A DNA stretch of 64,000 nt, from positions 1-64,000 of the forward strand of contig CANJJT010000011.1 in assembly GCA_947474715.1 (NCBI GenBank), in the 5' to 3' direction. Below, in pieces: positions 52,678 through 61,221 of this stretch (its first letter is position 1; each line of letters starts with the position of its first letter). The stretch is from CAIYPG01 sp903864555 (lineage in GTDB: Bacteria; Pseudomonadota; Gammaproteobacteria; Burkholderiales; SG8-39). A model generated the notes under the pieces. The model was not told the origin of the DNA, did not search any database, and worked only from the letters and a program-made list of their open reading frames with translations. A program made the position numbers and the translations under genes.

Positions 52678-53523
52678 TCACGCGTACTGCTTCCACCCGA
52701 ACCAGCGAGCGACGGCCTTCCCCATCACCAGTTCCAGGTCATTACCCTTCAGCCACGGGGTGTCTTCGGTGAACATCAGCACGGCCTGGCGATAGGTGCA
52801 GGGCAGGCGCGACAGATCAGTGCCCCAGAACATGCGCTCCGGGCCGAAGGCGTCGTAGACCTTTTTCAGGTAGGTCTGCATCAGGGGGTAGGGATAGGCC
52901 TCGCTGCTCACGCAGGGAAGCGCGGACACCTTCACTGCCATGTTGGGCAGTTTGGCGAGCTTGAGCATCTCGTCCAGGCCCTCGAAGGCGCCGGCGTCCG
53001 TCTTCGAGGAATCCGAGCCCATGTGATCGATGCTCATCTTCAGGCCGGGATGGCGCTCGGCGATCTCGCCCATCATCTTGAAGTGGCCGCGCGGGGCCAT
53101 GGTGACGGGCAGGCCGTTTTTCTCGGCCTGGGCCCACAGCCAGTACTTCGCGCCTTCGGCCAGCCAGGGTGAGGACGGCGTGAAGAGATAGCGCAGGCCG
53201 AGCATGCCGGGCTGGTTCTTCCAGCCGGGCAATTGCTCGGCGGCATCTTTGCGGCTGGGTTCCAGGCGCCCCATGATGGCAAAGCGCGTCGGGTGGCGGC
53301 TGGCCGCCTCGATGGCGAGGTCGTTGTACTCGCCTTCCCAGGAGGGCGGCACGATGACCACGCCGGTGACGCCGGCACGATCCATCTCGTCCAGCAACTG
53401 CACGCGGTTGAGCGGGATGTCCCGCTGCGGCGTGGCGGTGCGTCCGCCCTCGCCCGGTGCGGGCCAGGGGCGTTCGGGGGTGTTGACACCCCAGATGTGG
53501 ACCTGGGAATCGATGATCAGCAT
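52678..53523 (-). CDS. Amidohydrolase-family (amidohydrolase_2) protein
   Basis: 281 residues, paralogue of 47252-48079. It opens LIIDSQVHIWGVNTPERPWP and contains VVIVPPSWEGEYNDLA, MSIDHMGSDS and MFWGTDLSRLPCTYRQ, the metal-site and C-terminal signatures of the amidohydrolase_2 family. It probably hydrolyses or decarboxylates a ring-cleavage-type acid. GGAGGA precedes the ATG at 53523; the longer frame lacks support. Second gene of the operon that ends in the UGSC selenoprotein. Confidence 0.88.
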   Translation of the reverse strand: MLIIDSQVHIWGVNTPERPWPAPGEGGRTATPQRDIPLNRVQLLDEMDRAGVTGVVIVPPSWEGEYNDLAIEAASRHPTRFAIMGRLEPSRKDAAEQLPGWKNQPGMLGLRYLFTPSSPWLAEGAKYWLWAQAEKNGLPVTMAPRGHFKMMGEIAERHPGLKMSIDHMGSDSSKTDAGAFEGLDEMLKLAKLPNMAVKVSALPCVSSEAYPYPLMQTYLKKVYDAFGPERMFWGTDLSRLPCTYRQAVLMFTEDTPWLKGNDLELVMGKAVARWFGWKQYA

Positions 53524-53593
53524 GGTGTTCCTCCGTCGTTTTTTGAGATGGCGGTTGTGTGTCGCGGTCGTATCAAACTGCGGGCGGCCCGAA

Positions 53594-54370
53594 CTATCGC
53601 ATTTTCCAGCGTGGTGCGCGTTTTTCGGCAAAGGCCAGCGGCCCCTCGCGGCGGTCCTCGGTGAGGTTGATGGCGTCGTCGATGGGCTCGGCGTATTTCC
53701 AGGAATACTCGATGGGCAGGTTACGCCCGACCTTGACGATGCGCTTGATGGCCTGGACGCTCAAGGGGGCGCACAGCAGGATGTCCGCGGCCAGCGACTC
53801 GACTTCCCGGATGAGGCCCTCGCGGTCCGGCGCCAGCACCTGCACCAGGCCAACGTCGTAAGCACGCTGGGCGGTGATGCTGCGACCGGTGAGGTGCAGC
53901 AGCATGGCATCGCCCATGGGGATCATGCGCGAGAGGTTGTGCAACGCCGTGCTGGAGAGCAGCCCCCGGCGCGGCTCGGGCATGCCGAACAGCGATGTCG
54001 TGGTGGCCACGCGCATGTCACAGCGCAGCGCCACCTCCAGGCCACCGGCCACACACTGGCCATCAATGGCGGCAATCACCGGCTTTTTGCAGTTACCCAG
54101 CACGTCCTCGCGGTAGATGCGCTTGGTGCCGCCGGGGGTGGTGTCGTTCTTTGCGCGCTCTTTCAGGTCGCGTCCGGCCGAGAAGGCGCGTCCGCCGGCG
54201 CCCATCAGGATGATGACCAGGATGTCATCGTCGGCCTCGGCATCGCGCAGGGCGTCGTCCATGCGCGAGAGCAATTCGGTGTTGAGCGCATTCATGGCCT
54301 CGGGGCGGTTGAGGGTGATCCAGGCCTGGTGATTGCGCTTTTCGTAGAGAATCGGGGCTTGTACTGACAT
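53594..54370 (-). CDS. Enoyl-CoA hydratase/isomerase family protein
   Basis: 258-residue crotonase-fold protein. GGRAFSAGRDLKE and VIAAIDGQCVAGGLEVALRC form the two oxyanion-hole segments. At the usual catalytic Glu positions, the helix reads GMPEPRRGLLSSTA, retaining one Glu. It would hydrate an enoyl-CoA or carry out a related CoA reaction. AAGGAGG precedes the ATG. First gene of the operon 54370-49750. Confidence 0.9.
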   Translation of the reverse strand: MSVQAPILYEKRNHQAWITLNRPEAMNALNTELLSRMDDALRDAEADDDILVIILMGAGGRAFSAGRDLKERAKNDTTPGGTKRIYREDVLGNCKKPVIAAIDGQCVAGGLEVALRCDMRVATTTSLFGMPEPRRGLLSSTALHNLSRMIPMGDAMLLHLTGRSITAQRAYDVGLVQVLAPDREGLIREVESLAADILLCAPLSVQAIKRIVKVGRNLPIEYSWKYAEPIDDAINLTEDRREGPLAFAEKRAPRWKMR

Positions 54371-54679
54371 GTTTCCTCCTTGTTACGGCTTGTCATAGAT
54401 GGTGTAGGTCCGGGGGATACTTCCAGGCACTTCTACCGGCACCAACTGTGGAATAAACCCCGCGCCTGCGGTGTTCACGCCAGTTGGCGGCATCTTTTTG
54501 CGGTTCCCGCATTGACAAGGCGGTTTCGCGTGTGCAGTCCAAGTGCAGCCCATATGCTACCCGTTCAGGGGCAGCGCAACTGGGATACCCCGCCGGACGG
54601 GCATGACGGGGATGTCACAGTGCCCTCTCCCGAACAGCAGCATCCACGACGACAGACCCAACCAGGAACGGAGAAAAAC
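54371..54679. other. Divergent intergenic region
   Basis: 309 bases between the enoyl-CoA hydratase and dienelactone hydrolase genes. It contains a TTGACA at 54513-54518 without a well-spaced -10 box and a short GC hairpin near 54588. No gene seen. Confidence 0.4.
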
Positions 54680-55573
54680 ATGCAGGAACGTATGAAAGCA
54701 AGTGACTTTCCCCCGGGCGTGCTCAAGCTGTTCGACCAGTATGTGCACGGCTGGATGAGCCGCCGCGATTTCCTGGACGGCGCCGCCAAGTTTGCCGTCG
54801 GCGGCATGAGCGCCGCCGCCATGCTCGAAGCCCTGAGCCCGAACTACGCCTGGGCCCAGCAGGTGAAACGCGAAGACCCGCGCATCCGCGTGGACTACAT
54901 GGTCTACCCCGCCCCCAAGGGCTCGGGCACCATGCGCGGCTACCTCGCCCGCCCCGCCGAGATCAAGGGTAAGCTCCCCGGCGTGATCGTGATCCACGAG
55001 AACCGCGGCCTCAACCCCTACATCGAGGACGTCACCCGCCGCCTGGCGGTGGAGAATTTCATCGCCTTCGCCCCGGATGCCCTCACCCCTGCGGGTGGCT
55101 ACCCCGGCAATGAAGAGTCCGCCGCGCAGATGTTCGCCAAGCTGGATGCCAACAAGCGCGTGGAAGACCTGTTCGCCGCGGTGGACGTGATGAAGGCGCG
55201 GCCCGAGTTCAATGGCAAGTTCGGCGCCGTGGGCTTTTGCTTCGGCGGCGGCATCGTCAACCTGATGGCCACGCGCTTCCCCGACCTGGGCGCCGGCGTC
55301 CCCTACTACGGCCCGGCACCCAATGCCGCCGATGCCGCGAAGATCAAGGCCCCGCTGATGATCCAGTATGCAGGCCTGGACGAGCGCATCAACGCCGGCT
55401 GGCCCGCCTACGAAAAGGCGCTGAAGGACGCCAAGGTCAAGTACGAGATGCACATGTACGACAAGACCAACCACGGCTTCCACAATGACACCACCCCGCG
55501 TTACGACGAGGCGGCGGCCAAGTTGTCCTGGGACCGCACGGTGAAGTTCTTCAACGCCCACCTGCGCAAGTAA
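54680..55573 (+). CDS. Tat-exported dienelactone hydrolase-family protein
   Basis: 297 residues. A twin-arginine signal (SRRDFLDGAAKFAVGG, Arg28-Arg29) predicts folded export to the periplasm. The dienelactone hydrolase domain follows with GVIVIHENRGLNPYIEDVTR, the nucleophile elbow GFCFGG (Cys187), YAGLDERINAG and the catalytic His in TNHGFHND. The family opens lactone rings such as dienelactone, although exported members have poorly known substrates. The start at 54680 leaves a 27-residue leader before the Arg pair. A rho-independent terminator follows. Confidence 0.9.
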   Translation: MQERMKASDFPPGVLKLFDQYVHGWMSRRDFLDGAAKFAVGGMSAAAMLEALSPNYAWAQQVKREDPRIRVDYMVYPAPKGSGTMRGYLARPAEIKGKLPGVIVIHENRGLNPYIEDVTRRLAVENFIAFAPDALTPAGGYPGNEESAAQMFAKLDANKRVEDLFAAVDVMKARPEFNGKFGAVGFCFGGGIVNLMATRFPDLGAGVPYYGPAPNAADAAKIKAPLMIQYAGLDERINAGWPAYEKALKDAKVKYEMHMYDKTNHGFHNDTTPRYDEAAAKLSWDRTVKFFNAHLRK

Positions 55574-55592
55574 TTCCGCCAGCACAGCAGCC

Positions 55593-55630
55593 AAAAGGGG
55601 CGCTCCGGGTTGACCGGGGCGTCCTTTTTT
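55593..55630 (+). terminator. Rho-independent terminator
   Basis: AAAAGGGGCGCTCCGG and CCGGGGCGTCCTTTTTT form a GC-rich, slightly bulged stem around a GTTGA-type loop, ending in six T residues, 20 bases past the dienelactone hydrolase stop. Confidence 0.8.
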
Positions 55631-55674
55631 CATGGCGAGCCCCCCCCATGGCGGCGAGCCCGGCAGGAGCCGCA

Positions 55675-55705
55675 GTGTTAATCCCCTTGTCAAAGGGGGT
55701 AGACC
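55675..55705. repeat. Partial R1 hairpin repeat
   Basis: GTTAATCCCCTTGTCAAAGG followed by GGGTAGACC: the constant hairpin end of R1 without the variable hairpin. It lies between the terminator and the first TfdA-type gene. Confidence 0.6.
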
Positions 55706-55792
55706 TTGCCTCGCTCGCCGCCAGCCCGCACGCCTGTGATATTGTTTTCCCGAGATGGCACGCCCCGATGCCGCCCCCCTGGAGGAAGCCGC

Positions 55793-56692
55793 ATGGCTCT
55801 GGAATTCCGCAAGCTGCACCCGCTGTTCTGCGCCGAAGTCACGTGCGACGGCCGGCCGCTGGACCTGCGCCAGGTGGCCGACCGCACGACGCTGGAAGCC
55901 CTGCGCGCCGGCATGGACCAGTACGGCGTGCTGGTATTTCCCCAGCAGCCCTTCACCGATGCCGAGCAACTGGCCTTCGCCGAGCGATTCGACGGCACGG
56001 TGCATGCGCTGATCGCCTCGCCCACGGTGGGACGCAGCCGGTTGGGCGATGACCGCCTGGCCGACATCTCCAATGTGGATGCACAGGGGCAGTTGCTCGC
56101 CGCCGATGACCGCAAGCGCATGTACTCGCTGGCCAACCGCCTGTGGCACACCGACTCCTCCTTTCGCGAGCCGGCCGGGCGCTACTCGATGCTGTCGGCA
56201 CGCGTGATCCCTGATGTTCGCGCCGACACCGAATTTGCCGACATGCGCAGCGCCTGGGACGCGCTGGACGAGACCACCCGGGAGAAGGTCGCCCCCCTGA
56301 GCGCCCACCACTCGGTGACGCACTCACGCGAGATCCTCGGCTTCAGCTTCACCGCAGAAGAGCACGAACGCCTTCAGGGCGCGGTGCAGCCGCTGGTGAA
56401 AACCAATCCGCGCACCGGCCGGCGCTCGCTCTGCCTGGCCTCGCATGCCTCGCGCATCATCGGCTGGCCGGTGCCCGAGGGCCGGCTACTGCTGGCCGAC
56501 CTGATGGCGCACGCCACCCAGCGCCAGTTCGTGCACTGCCACGCCTGGCGCGACAGCGATTTCGTCATCTGGGACAATCTCGCCACCATGCATCGCGCCA
56601 CTGCCTTCGACGACATCCGCCACCGCCGCGAACTGCGGCGCGTCACCACCCTGAACATACCGCTTCAAGCCGCCGCATCCACCGCGCGCTGA
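55793..56692 (+). CDS. TauD/TfdA-family Fe(II)/2-oxoglutarate dioxygenase
   Basis: 299 residues. The facial triad is visible as His119 and Asp121 in LWHTDSSF and the distal His in NLATMHRA. RELRRVTTL near the C terminus supplies the 2-oxoglutarate-binding Arg. The family hydroxylates a substrate with O2 and 2-oxoglutarate, releasing CO2 and succinate; TfdA cleaves 2,4-D. GGAGGAAG precedes the ATG at 55793. The adjacent gene is a close paralogue 32 bases downstream. Confidence 0.92.
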   Translation: MALEFRKLHPLFCAEVTCDGRPLDLRQVADRTTLEALRAGMDQYGVLVFPQQPFTDAEQLAFAERFDGTVHALIASPTVGRSRLGDDRLADISNVDAQGQLLAADDRKRMYSLANRLWHTDSSFREPAGRYSMLSARVIPDVRADTEFADMRSAWDALDETTREKVAPLSAHHSVTHSREILGFSFTAEEHERLQGAVQPLVKTNPRTGRRSLCLASHASRIIGWPVPEGRLLLADLMAHATQRQFVHCHAWRDSDFVIWDNLATMHRATAFDDIRHRRELRRVTTLNIPLQAAASTAR

Positions 56693-56724
56693 GCCGCGGC
56701 AAAGCCATCAAGGAGGAAACAGAC

Positions 56725-57618
56725 ATGAGCCTGACTTTCAACAAGCTGCATCCGCGCTTCTGTGCCGAAGTGAAGCGCGATGGCCGCGACCTGGACCTGC
56801 GCCAGGTGCACGACCGCGAAACGCTGGAAGCGCTGCGCCGCGGCATGGATGAGTACGCCGTGCTGGTGTTCCGCAAGCAGCCCTTCACCAACGACGAACA
56901 GGTCGATTTCGCCCAGCGCTTCGACGGGGCGCTGCACACCAAGCTGGGCTCCAATGCCGTGGCCAAGAACCGCTTCGGCAATGACGCCATCGCCGACATC
57001 TCCAACGTCAATGACGAGGGCCGTATCCTCCCGCGCGAGGATCGCAGGCGCATGTACTCGCTGGCCAACCGCCTGTGGCACACCGACGCCTCCTTCCAGG
57101 ACCCGCGCGGGCGTTACTCCATGCTGTCCGCACGAGTCATCCCCAAGGTCCGCGCCGACACCCAGTTCGCCGACATGCGCCTGGCCTGGGAAACGCTGGA
57201 CGACGCCACCAAGCAGCAGATCGATGGCGTCGAGGTGCACCATTCCATCGCCTACTCGCGCCAGACCCTGGGCTTCGATTTCACCGACGAGGAACTGGAC
57301 AAGCTGAAAGGTGCCGTGCACCCCATGGTGCTCACCAACCCGCGCACCGGGCGACGCTCGCTCTACATCGCCTCGCACGCCAACCGTATACTCGGCTGGC
57401 CGCTGCCCGAGGCGCGCCTGATGCTGGGCGACCTGATGACCCATGCCACCCAGCGCGAATTCATCTACTCCCACGACTGGCAGGACGGCGACCTGGTGAT
57501 CTGGAACAACCTCGCCACCATGCACCGCGGCAAACCCTTCGACGACGGCAAGCACCCACGTGAACTGCGTCGCGTGACAACGCTGGATCTGCCGCTGGAA
57601 CAGGCAGCAGCGGCCTGA
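56725..57618 (+). CDS. TauD/TfdA-family Fe(II)/2-oxoglutarate dioxygenase, tandem paralogue
   Basis: 297 residues with the triad His119, Asp121 (LWHTDASF) and distal His in NLATMHRG, and the oxoglutarate Arg in ELRRVTTLDL. It aligns with its upstream neighbour almost without gaps (F-KLHP-FCAEV, MYSLANRLWHTD, RYSMLSARVIP). AAGGAGG precedes the ATG. The pair arose by tandem duplication and may act on related substrates. Confidence 0.92.
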   Translation: MSLTFNKLHPRFCAEVKRDGRDLDLRQVHDRETLEALRRGMDEYAVLVFRKQPFTNDEQVDFAQRFDGALHTKLGSNAVAKNRFGNDAIADISNVNDEGRILPREDRRRMYSLANRLWHTDASFQDPRGRYSMLSARVIPKVRADTQFADMRLAWETLDDATKQQIDGVEVHHSIAYSRQTLGFDFTDEELDKLKGAVHPMVLTNPRTGRRSLYIASHANRILGWPLPEARLMLGDLMTHATQREFIYSHDWQDGDLVIWNNLATMHRGKPFDDGKHPRELRRVTTLDLPLEQAAAA

Positions 57619-57680
57619 CGGAGAGACAAACCCCTAGTCAAAGGTTCTTCACCGGATTCCGGGGGACGTGGCTGCGGCGC

Positions 57681-57942
57681 GGTTCACCCCCTTGTCAAAG
57701 GGGGCCGACTCGTGAGCGCAGCGAACGAGCGGGGGGATTTTCTCCCGTTGCGCTTGTAGCGCACCACGAGTGCCTGATTGATGTCGGGGATGTGATCCGG
57801 CGCACCCTGCCTGCCTGCAAGCCAATGACCATCAACAGGATTCGCGGCTATCGCTTGCGCAGGCAGGTAGATCGGCCTGGCGGACCAAAATCCCCCCGCT
57901 GGCCTGCGGCCAGTCGGCCCCCTTTGACAAGGGGCTTAACCC
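57681..57942. repeat. R1 inverted-pair element G
   Basis: Left half 57681-57741 (stem CTCGT/ACGAG) and right half 57887-57942 (stem CTGGCC/GGCCAG around GCA), 262 bp in total. Partial constant ends flank it near 57630 and at 57991-58012, so the 444-base gap between the convergent dioxygenase and NorD/CbbO genes is nearly all repeat-derived. Confidence 0.85.
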
Positions 57943-58062
57943 GAGCCTGCCAGGCTTGCTGCCAATGCCATCCCCGAAGATTGACGAAGATCCTTTGACA
58001 AGGGGGTAAACACCGCGCCGGCAAATCGGCAAAGAACCCTTGGCCGGGAAACGCATCCCGTC

Positions 58063-60138
58063 CTAAAGCGTCAGCTTGCGATACACCTTCGCCAGTTGGT
58101 CGGGCAGGTCGCTCACTTCGTCGATAACGAGGTAACGGTCGTGCTCGCACATGCGGCGCAGGTAGTCGTAACCAGCCGGGTCGATGGTGATGCAGAAGGT
58201 CTGCACGCCTTCACGCTCGGCTTCGCGCAGCGCCTCGGCGGTGTCCTGGATGCCGTATTCGCCGTCCTCGGGGTTGGGACCGTAGTCCTTGTCCTGGGGA
58301 TAGCCGTCGGAGATGATCATCAGCACCTTCATGCGCGAGGGCTGCAGGCGCAGCTTGGCCAGTGCATGGCGGATGGCCGGGCCCATGCGCGTGGAGCGCT
58401 GCGGCTGCATGGCGGCCAGCGCGCCCCAGGTACGCTGCGACAGGCGGCTCTCGAAGGTCTTGGCGACGTAGAAATCCACCTTGTCACGGCCCTCGCCGGA
58501 GAAGCCGTAGATGGCATAGGTGTCACCCAGGGTTTGCAGGGCGTCACACATCAGCGCCAGCGATTCCTTGGCCACGTCGATGACGCTGCGGCGCGTGGGC
58601 GGGGGCACGTACTTGCCGCGGCGCAGGCGCGGCATGGCCGTCTCGGCGAAGTAACCCGAAGGCACGGCGATGCCGGTGGAGCCGCTCATGTCGAGCAGGA
58701 AGGCGGCGGCGACATCGCGCAAGGCCGGGTCGCGCCGCATGTACAAGCGCTCGTCGGTGGCGTGACCGGCGCGCCGGTCAATCACCGCCTCGATGAGGCC
58801 GTCGATCTCCAGTTCCTCGCCATCGCTGACGCGGTGCACCCGCACGCGCGAGTCGGGGCGGGTGAACTGCAGCCGCCGACGCACCTGGAAGGCAAGATTG
58901 GAATGGCGGCGGCGCACGTCACGGATGAAGTCGCTGTCATCGCCATGGAGCTTCCTCTCGTACAGGCGCACCCAACCCTTGAGCCAGTTCTTGTTGAGGT
59001 AATCCCATTCATCGTAGAGAAAGCTGCGGACCGCGTCCTCTTCCTCACGATGACCGCCGAACTGCATGTTGGCCGCGGCCAGGATGTCGTCCATCTCCTC
59101 GCCCAACTCGGGACGCAGGTGGGCCAGCGCCTCTTCGCCGGGGGCGCCGACGGCATTGCCACCGCGATCGCCCAGTTCCTGATCCAGGGATTCGTCGAAG
59201 CCGCCGAACACATCGCCGCGCATGAAGTCCGGATTCATTTCGCCGCGGAAATCGACATTGCGGCTGCGCAGCGCCTTCAGCTGCGGCGGGGCCAGCGTCG
59301 AGGTGTCGCCACGCTCGTCGTTGACCAGGATCTCGTCGTCGCCGTGATCATCGGCGGCCACGCCCATTTCTTCCAGCCCGGCGCGCACCAGCGCGCGGTA
59401 GCAGATGACGGCCGCGCGGGTGCCGTCATACACGGTGGCCATCCTCGATTGCAGGCCGGCGGCCGCCTCGAGCATGCGCACGAGGTGGGCGCTGGGCTGG
59501 CTGGCGAGGAGGTCTTCGCGCGTCGCCCCCAGGGAGAACTGCACCAGGGATTCCAGCAGGTCGGCCGACAGCGTGAAATCCTCGCGTTCGGGGCGCTGTG
59601 CCAGGGCGCGCCCGAGCACGCGATCAAGATCCTTCCGCGCCCCGGGATAGCGGCGGCGCATGGCGGCATCGATGCGCAGGTCTTCCAGGATGGTGAAGAT
59701 CTGGCGCATCAGGTCGGGGATGGGCCAGAGCATGAAGAAGCGGTAGAGATCGGGCGCGTTCTCGCCCAGCGGGTCATAGCCGCGCGGCGTGTCGGGCAGG
59801 CCGGGGATGCGCTGGCGCGCCAAGCCCAGGGTGAAGCCATAGGTGCCGTTCTCGAAGAAGCCGAGCTGATGCAGCACGGCGATGCGATAGGCGCCGAAGT
59901 TGTGGCGGTGGTTGCCGAAGTCATCCAGCGAGGGTGGCAACAGCAGCGCCTCGGGCTCGGCATCGGCCACCACGCTCTTGCGGCGCGGCTTGTCCCAGCT
60001 GGCGGAGGCGACCTCATCGGCCGGCTCCAGCTGCAGGTAACGCCCGGCGATGCCCTGGGTGAACAGCGTCAGCACCCGCTGCACGTCCGACAGATAAACG
60101 CAGGAAGCCTCCGGCTGCTGCGCCCCCGGGGGCATCAC
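58063..60138 (-). CDS. NorD/CbbO-family von Willebrand A domain protein
   Basis: 691 residues with a C-terminal VWA domain: MIDAS motif DMSGS at residues 483-487, then the conserved TRMGPAIRHALAKL and LMIISDGYPQDKDYG. The N-terminal part matches the NorD/CbbO type. Such proteins act with NorQ/CbbQ AAA+ ATPases to activate metalloenzymes (NO reductase, Rubisco). Neither target is encoded in this window, so the client is unknown. Its start overlaps the ATPase gene by four bases (ATGA). Confidence 0.87.
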   Translation of the reverse strand: MMPPGAQQPEASCVYLSDVQRVLTLFTQGIAGRYLQLEPADEVASASWDKPRRKSVVADAEPEALLLPPSLDDFGNHRHNFGAYRIAVLHQLGFFENGTYGFTLGLARQRIPGLPDTPRGYDPLGENAPDLYRFFMLWPIPDLMRQIFTILEDLRIDAAMRRRYPGARKDLDRVLGRALAQRPEREDFTLSADLLESLVQFSLGATREDLLASQPSAHLVRMLEAAAGLQSRMATVYDGTRAAVICYRALVRAGLEEMGVAADDHGDDEILVNDERGDTSTLAPPQLKALRSRNVDFRGEMNPDFMRGDVFGGFDESLDQELGDRGGNAVGAPGEEALAHLRPELGEEMDDILAAANMQFGGHREEEDAVRSFLYDEWDYLNKNWLKGWVRLYERKLHGDDSDFIRDVRRRHSNLAFQVRRRLQFTRPDSRVRVHRVSDGEELEIDGLIEAVIDRRAGHATDERLYMRRDPALRDVAAAFLLDMSGSTGIAVPSGYFAETAMPRLRRGKYVPPPTRRSVIDVAKESLALMCDALQTLGDTYAIYGFSGEGRDKVDFYVAKTFESRLSQRTWGALAAMQPQRSTRMGPAIRHALAKLRLQPSRMKVLMIISDGYPQDKDYGPNPEDGEYGIQDTAEALREAEREGVQTFCITIDPAGYDYLRRMCEHDRYLVIDEVSDLPDQLAKVYRKLTL

Positions 60139-60989
60139 GGCAAGATCACGTCCACGATATCGTCGATGGCCTGCTGCACTTCGCTATCGTCGGTGACGGC
60201 CCGGGTGATGGCAGCCTCACAGGCGCGCCGCGGAGTGATGCCGGAGGCTATCAGCTGCGCGGTGTAGACCAACAGACGCGTGCTCACGCCTTCCTCAAAA
60301 CCGTGCTCACGCAGGTTGCGCACCTTGGCGCCGATCAGAGCGAGGCGCTGGGCGGTTTCAGTCTCGACGCCGCTTTCATGGGCGACGATGCCCGCCTCCA
60401 CTTCCGGGGTGGGGTAGGTGAACTCCAGGCTGACGAAGCGCTGGCGCGTGGAGGGCTTCAGGTCCTTCAGCACGCTCTGATAGCCGGGGTTATAGGAGAT
60501 CACCAGCAGGAAATCCTGATGCGCCCCCAAGAGTTCGCCGGTCTTCTCGATGGGCAGCAGACGCCGGTGGTCGGTGAGGGAGTGGATCACCACGGTGGTG
60601 TCCTTGCGCGCCTCGACCACTTCGTCGAGGTAGCAGATGGCGCCAGAACGCACTGCGCGCGTGAGCGGGCCGTCCATCCACACTGTCTCGTCGCCGGAGA
60701 GGAGGTAACGGCCGACCAGGTCGGTGGCGGTCAGGTCCTCGTGGCAGGCCACGGTGATGAGCGGGGTTTCCTGCTTGCGCCGCTCGGTCTCGGCCTGGCG
60801 GTACAGGCGCCAGGCCATGTATTCGACAAAGCGCGTCTTGCCGCAGCCGGTCGGGCCCTTCAGCAGCACCGGCAACCGTTGGGCGTAGGCCGCCTCGAAA
60901 ACCTGCACCTCGTCACCGAGGGGCAGATACCAGGGTTCCTTGTCGATGCGATGGGCATCGCCGGAATGGGGCGTGAAGGGCTGGTTCAT
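60135..60989 (-). CDS. CbbQ/NirQ/NorQ-family MoxR AAA+ ATPase
   Basis: 284 residues. Walker A GPTGCGKTR (residues 45-53), Walker B CYLDEV, SYNPGYQSVLKDLKPSTRQR and the arginine-finger segment, all typical of CbbQ/NorQ. It remodels a client metalloenzyme together with the VWA partner encoded immediately downstream. The ATG at 60989 (MNQPFTPHSG) is chosen by homology, without a good ribosome site. An AT-rich inverted repeat lies upstream. Confidence 0.9.
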   Translation of the reverse strand: MNQPFTPHSGDAHRIDKEPWYLPLGDEVQVFEAAYAQRLPVLLKGPTGCGKTRFVEYMAWRLYRQAETERRKQETPLITVACHEDLTATDLVGRYLLSGDETVWMDGPLTRAVRSGAICYLDEVVEARKDTTVVIHSLTDHRRLLPIEKTGELLGAHQDFLLVISYNPGYQSVLKDLKPSTRQRFVSLEFTYPTPEVEAGIVAHESGVETETAQRLALIGAKVRNLREHGFEEGVSTRLLVYTAQLIASGITPRRACEAAITRAVTDDSEVQQAIDDIVDVILP

Positions 60990-61118
60990 GTTGTTTCGGC
61001 GTTGTGCGCCGTTTCTGTTTGGGGAAGGGGCTACGGACAGGATTCTACCTGCTGGCGGAGCGGGCACCGGCGCGCATCGGCGGGCGTGCCCCGGTGCAGC
61101 CCGTTCAGATATGCAATT

Positions 61119-61176
61119 AATATCAATTTTGAATGTATAGCATTATCATCATTGAATTAATGATGTAATTGATATC
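61119..61176. promoter_or_regulatory. AT-rich nested inverted repeat upstream of the AAA+/VWA pair
   Basis: AATATCAATT (61119-61128) and AATTGATATC (61167-61176) pair at 9 of 10 positions and enclose a perfect 7-bp stem CATCATT/AATGATG (61147-61165). The block is strikingly AT-rich for this genome and lies about 130 bases upstream of the AAA+ gene start, so a regulator-controlled promoter is plausible. The rest of 60990-61574 is repeat H plus nothing recognised. Confidence 0.5.
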
Positions 61177-61221
61177 ATATTCATGGCGCCACGTCACTGC
61201 CAAATCCCCGGCGGACGGTGA

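Noticed and set aside
54513..54518. TTGACA as the -35 box of the dienelactone hydrolase promoter
   Set aside because: No acceptable -10 hexamer lies 16-18 bases downstream.
54557..56323. 588-codon minus-strand frame opposite the dienelactone hydrolase and first dioxygenase genes
   Set aside because: It runs across two clear genes and a terminator, with no domain of its own.
58096..60267. 723-codon plus-strand frame opposite the NorD/CbbO gene
   Set aside because: The minus-strand frame has the VWA motif and a coupled AAA+ partner; the plus frame has no recognisable domain.
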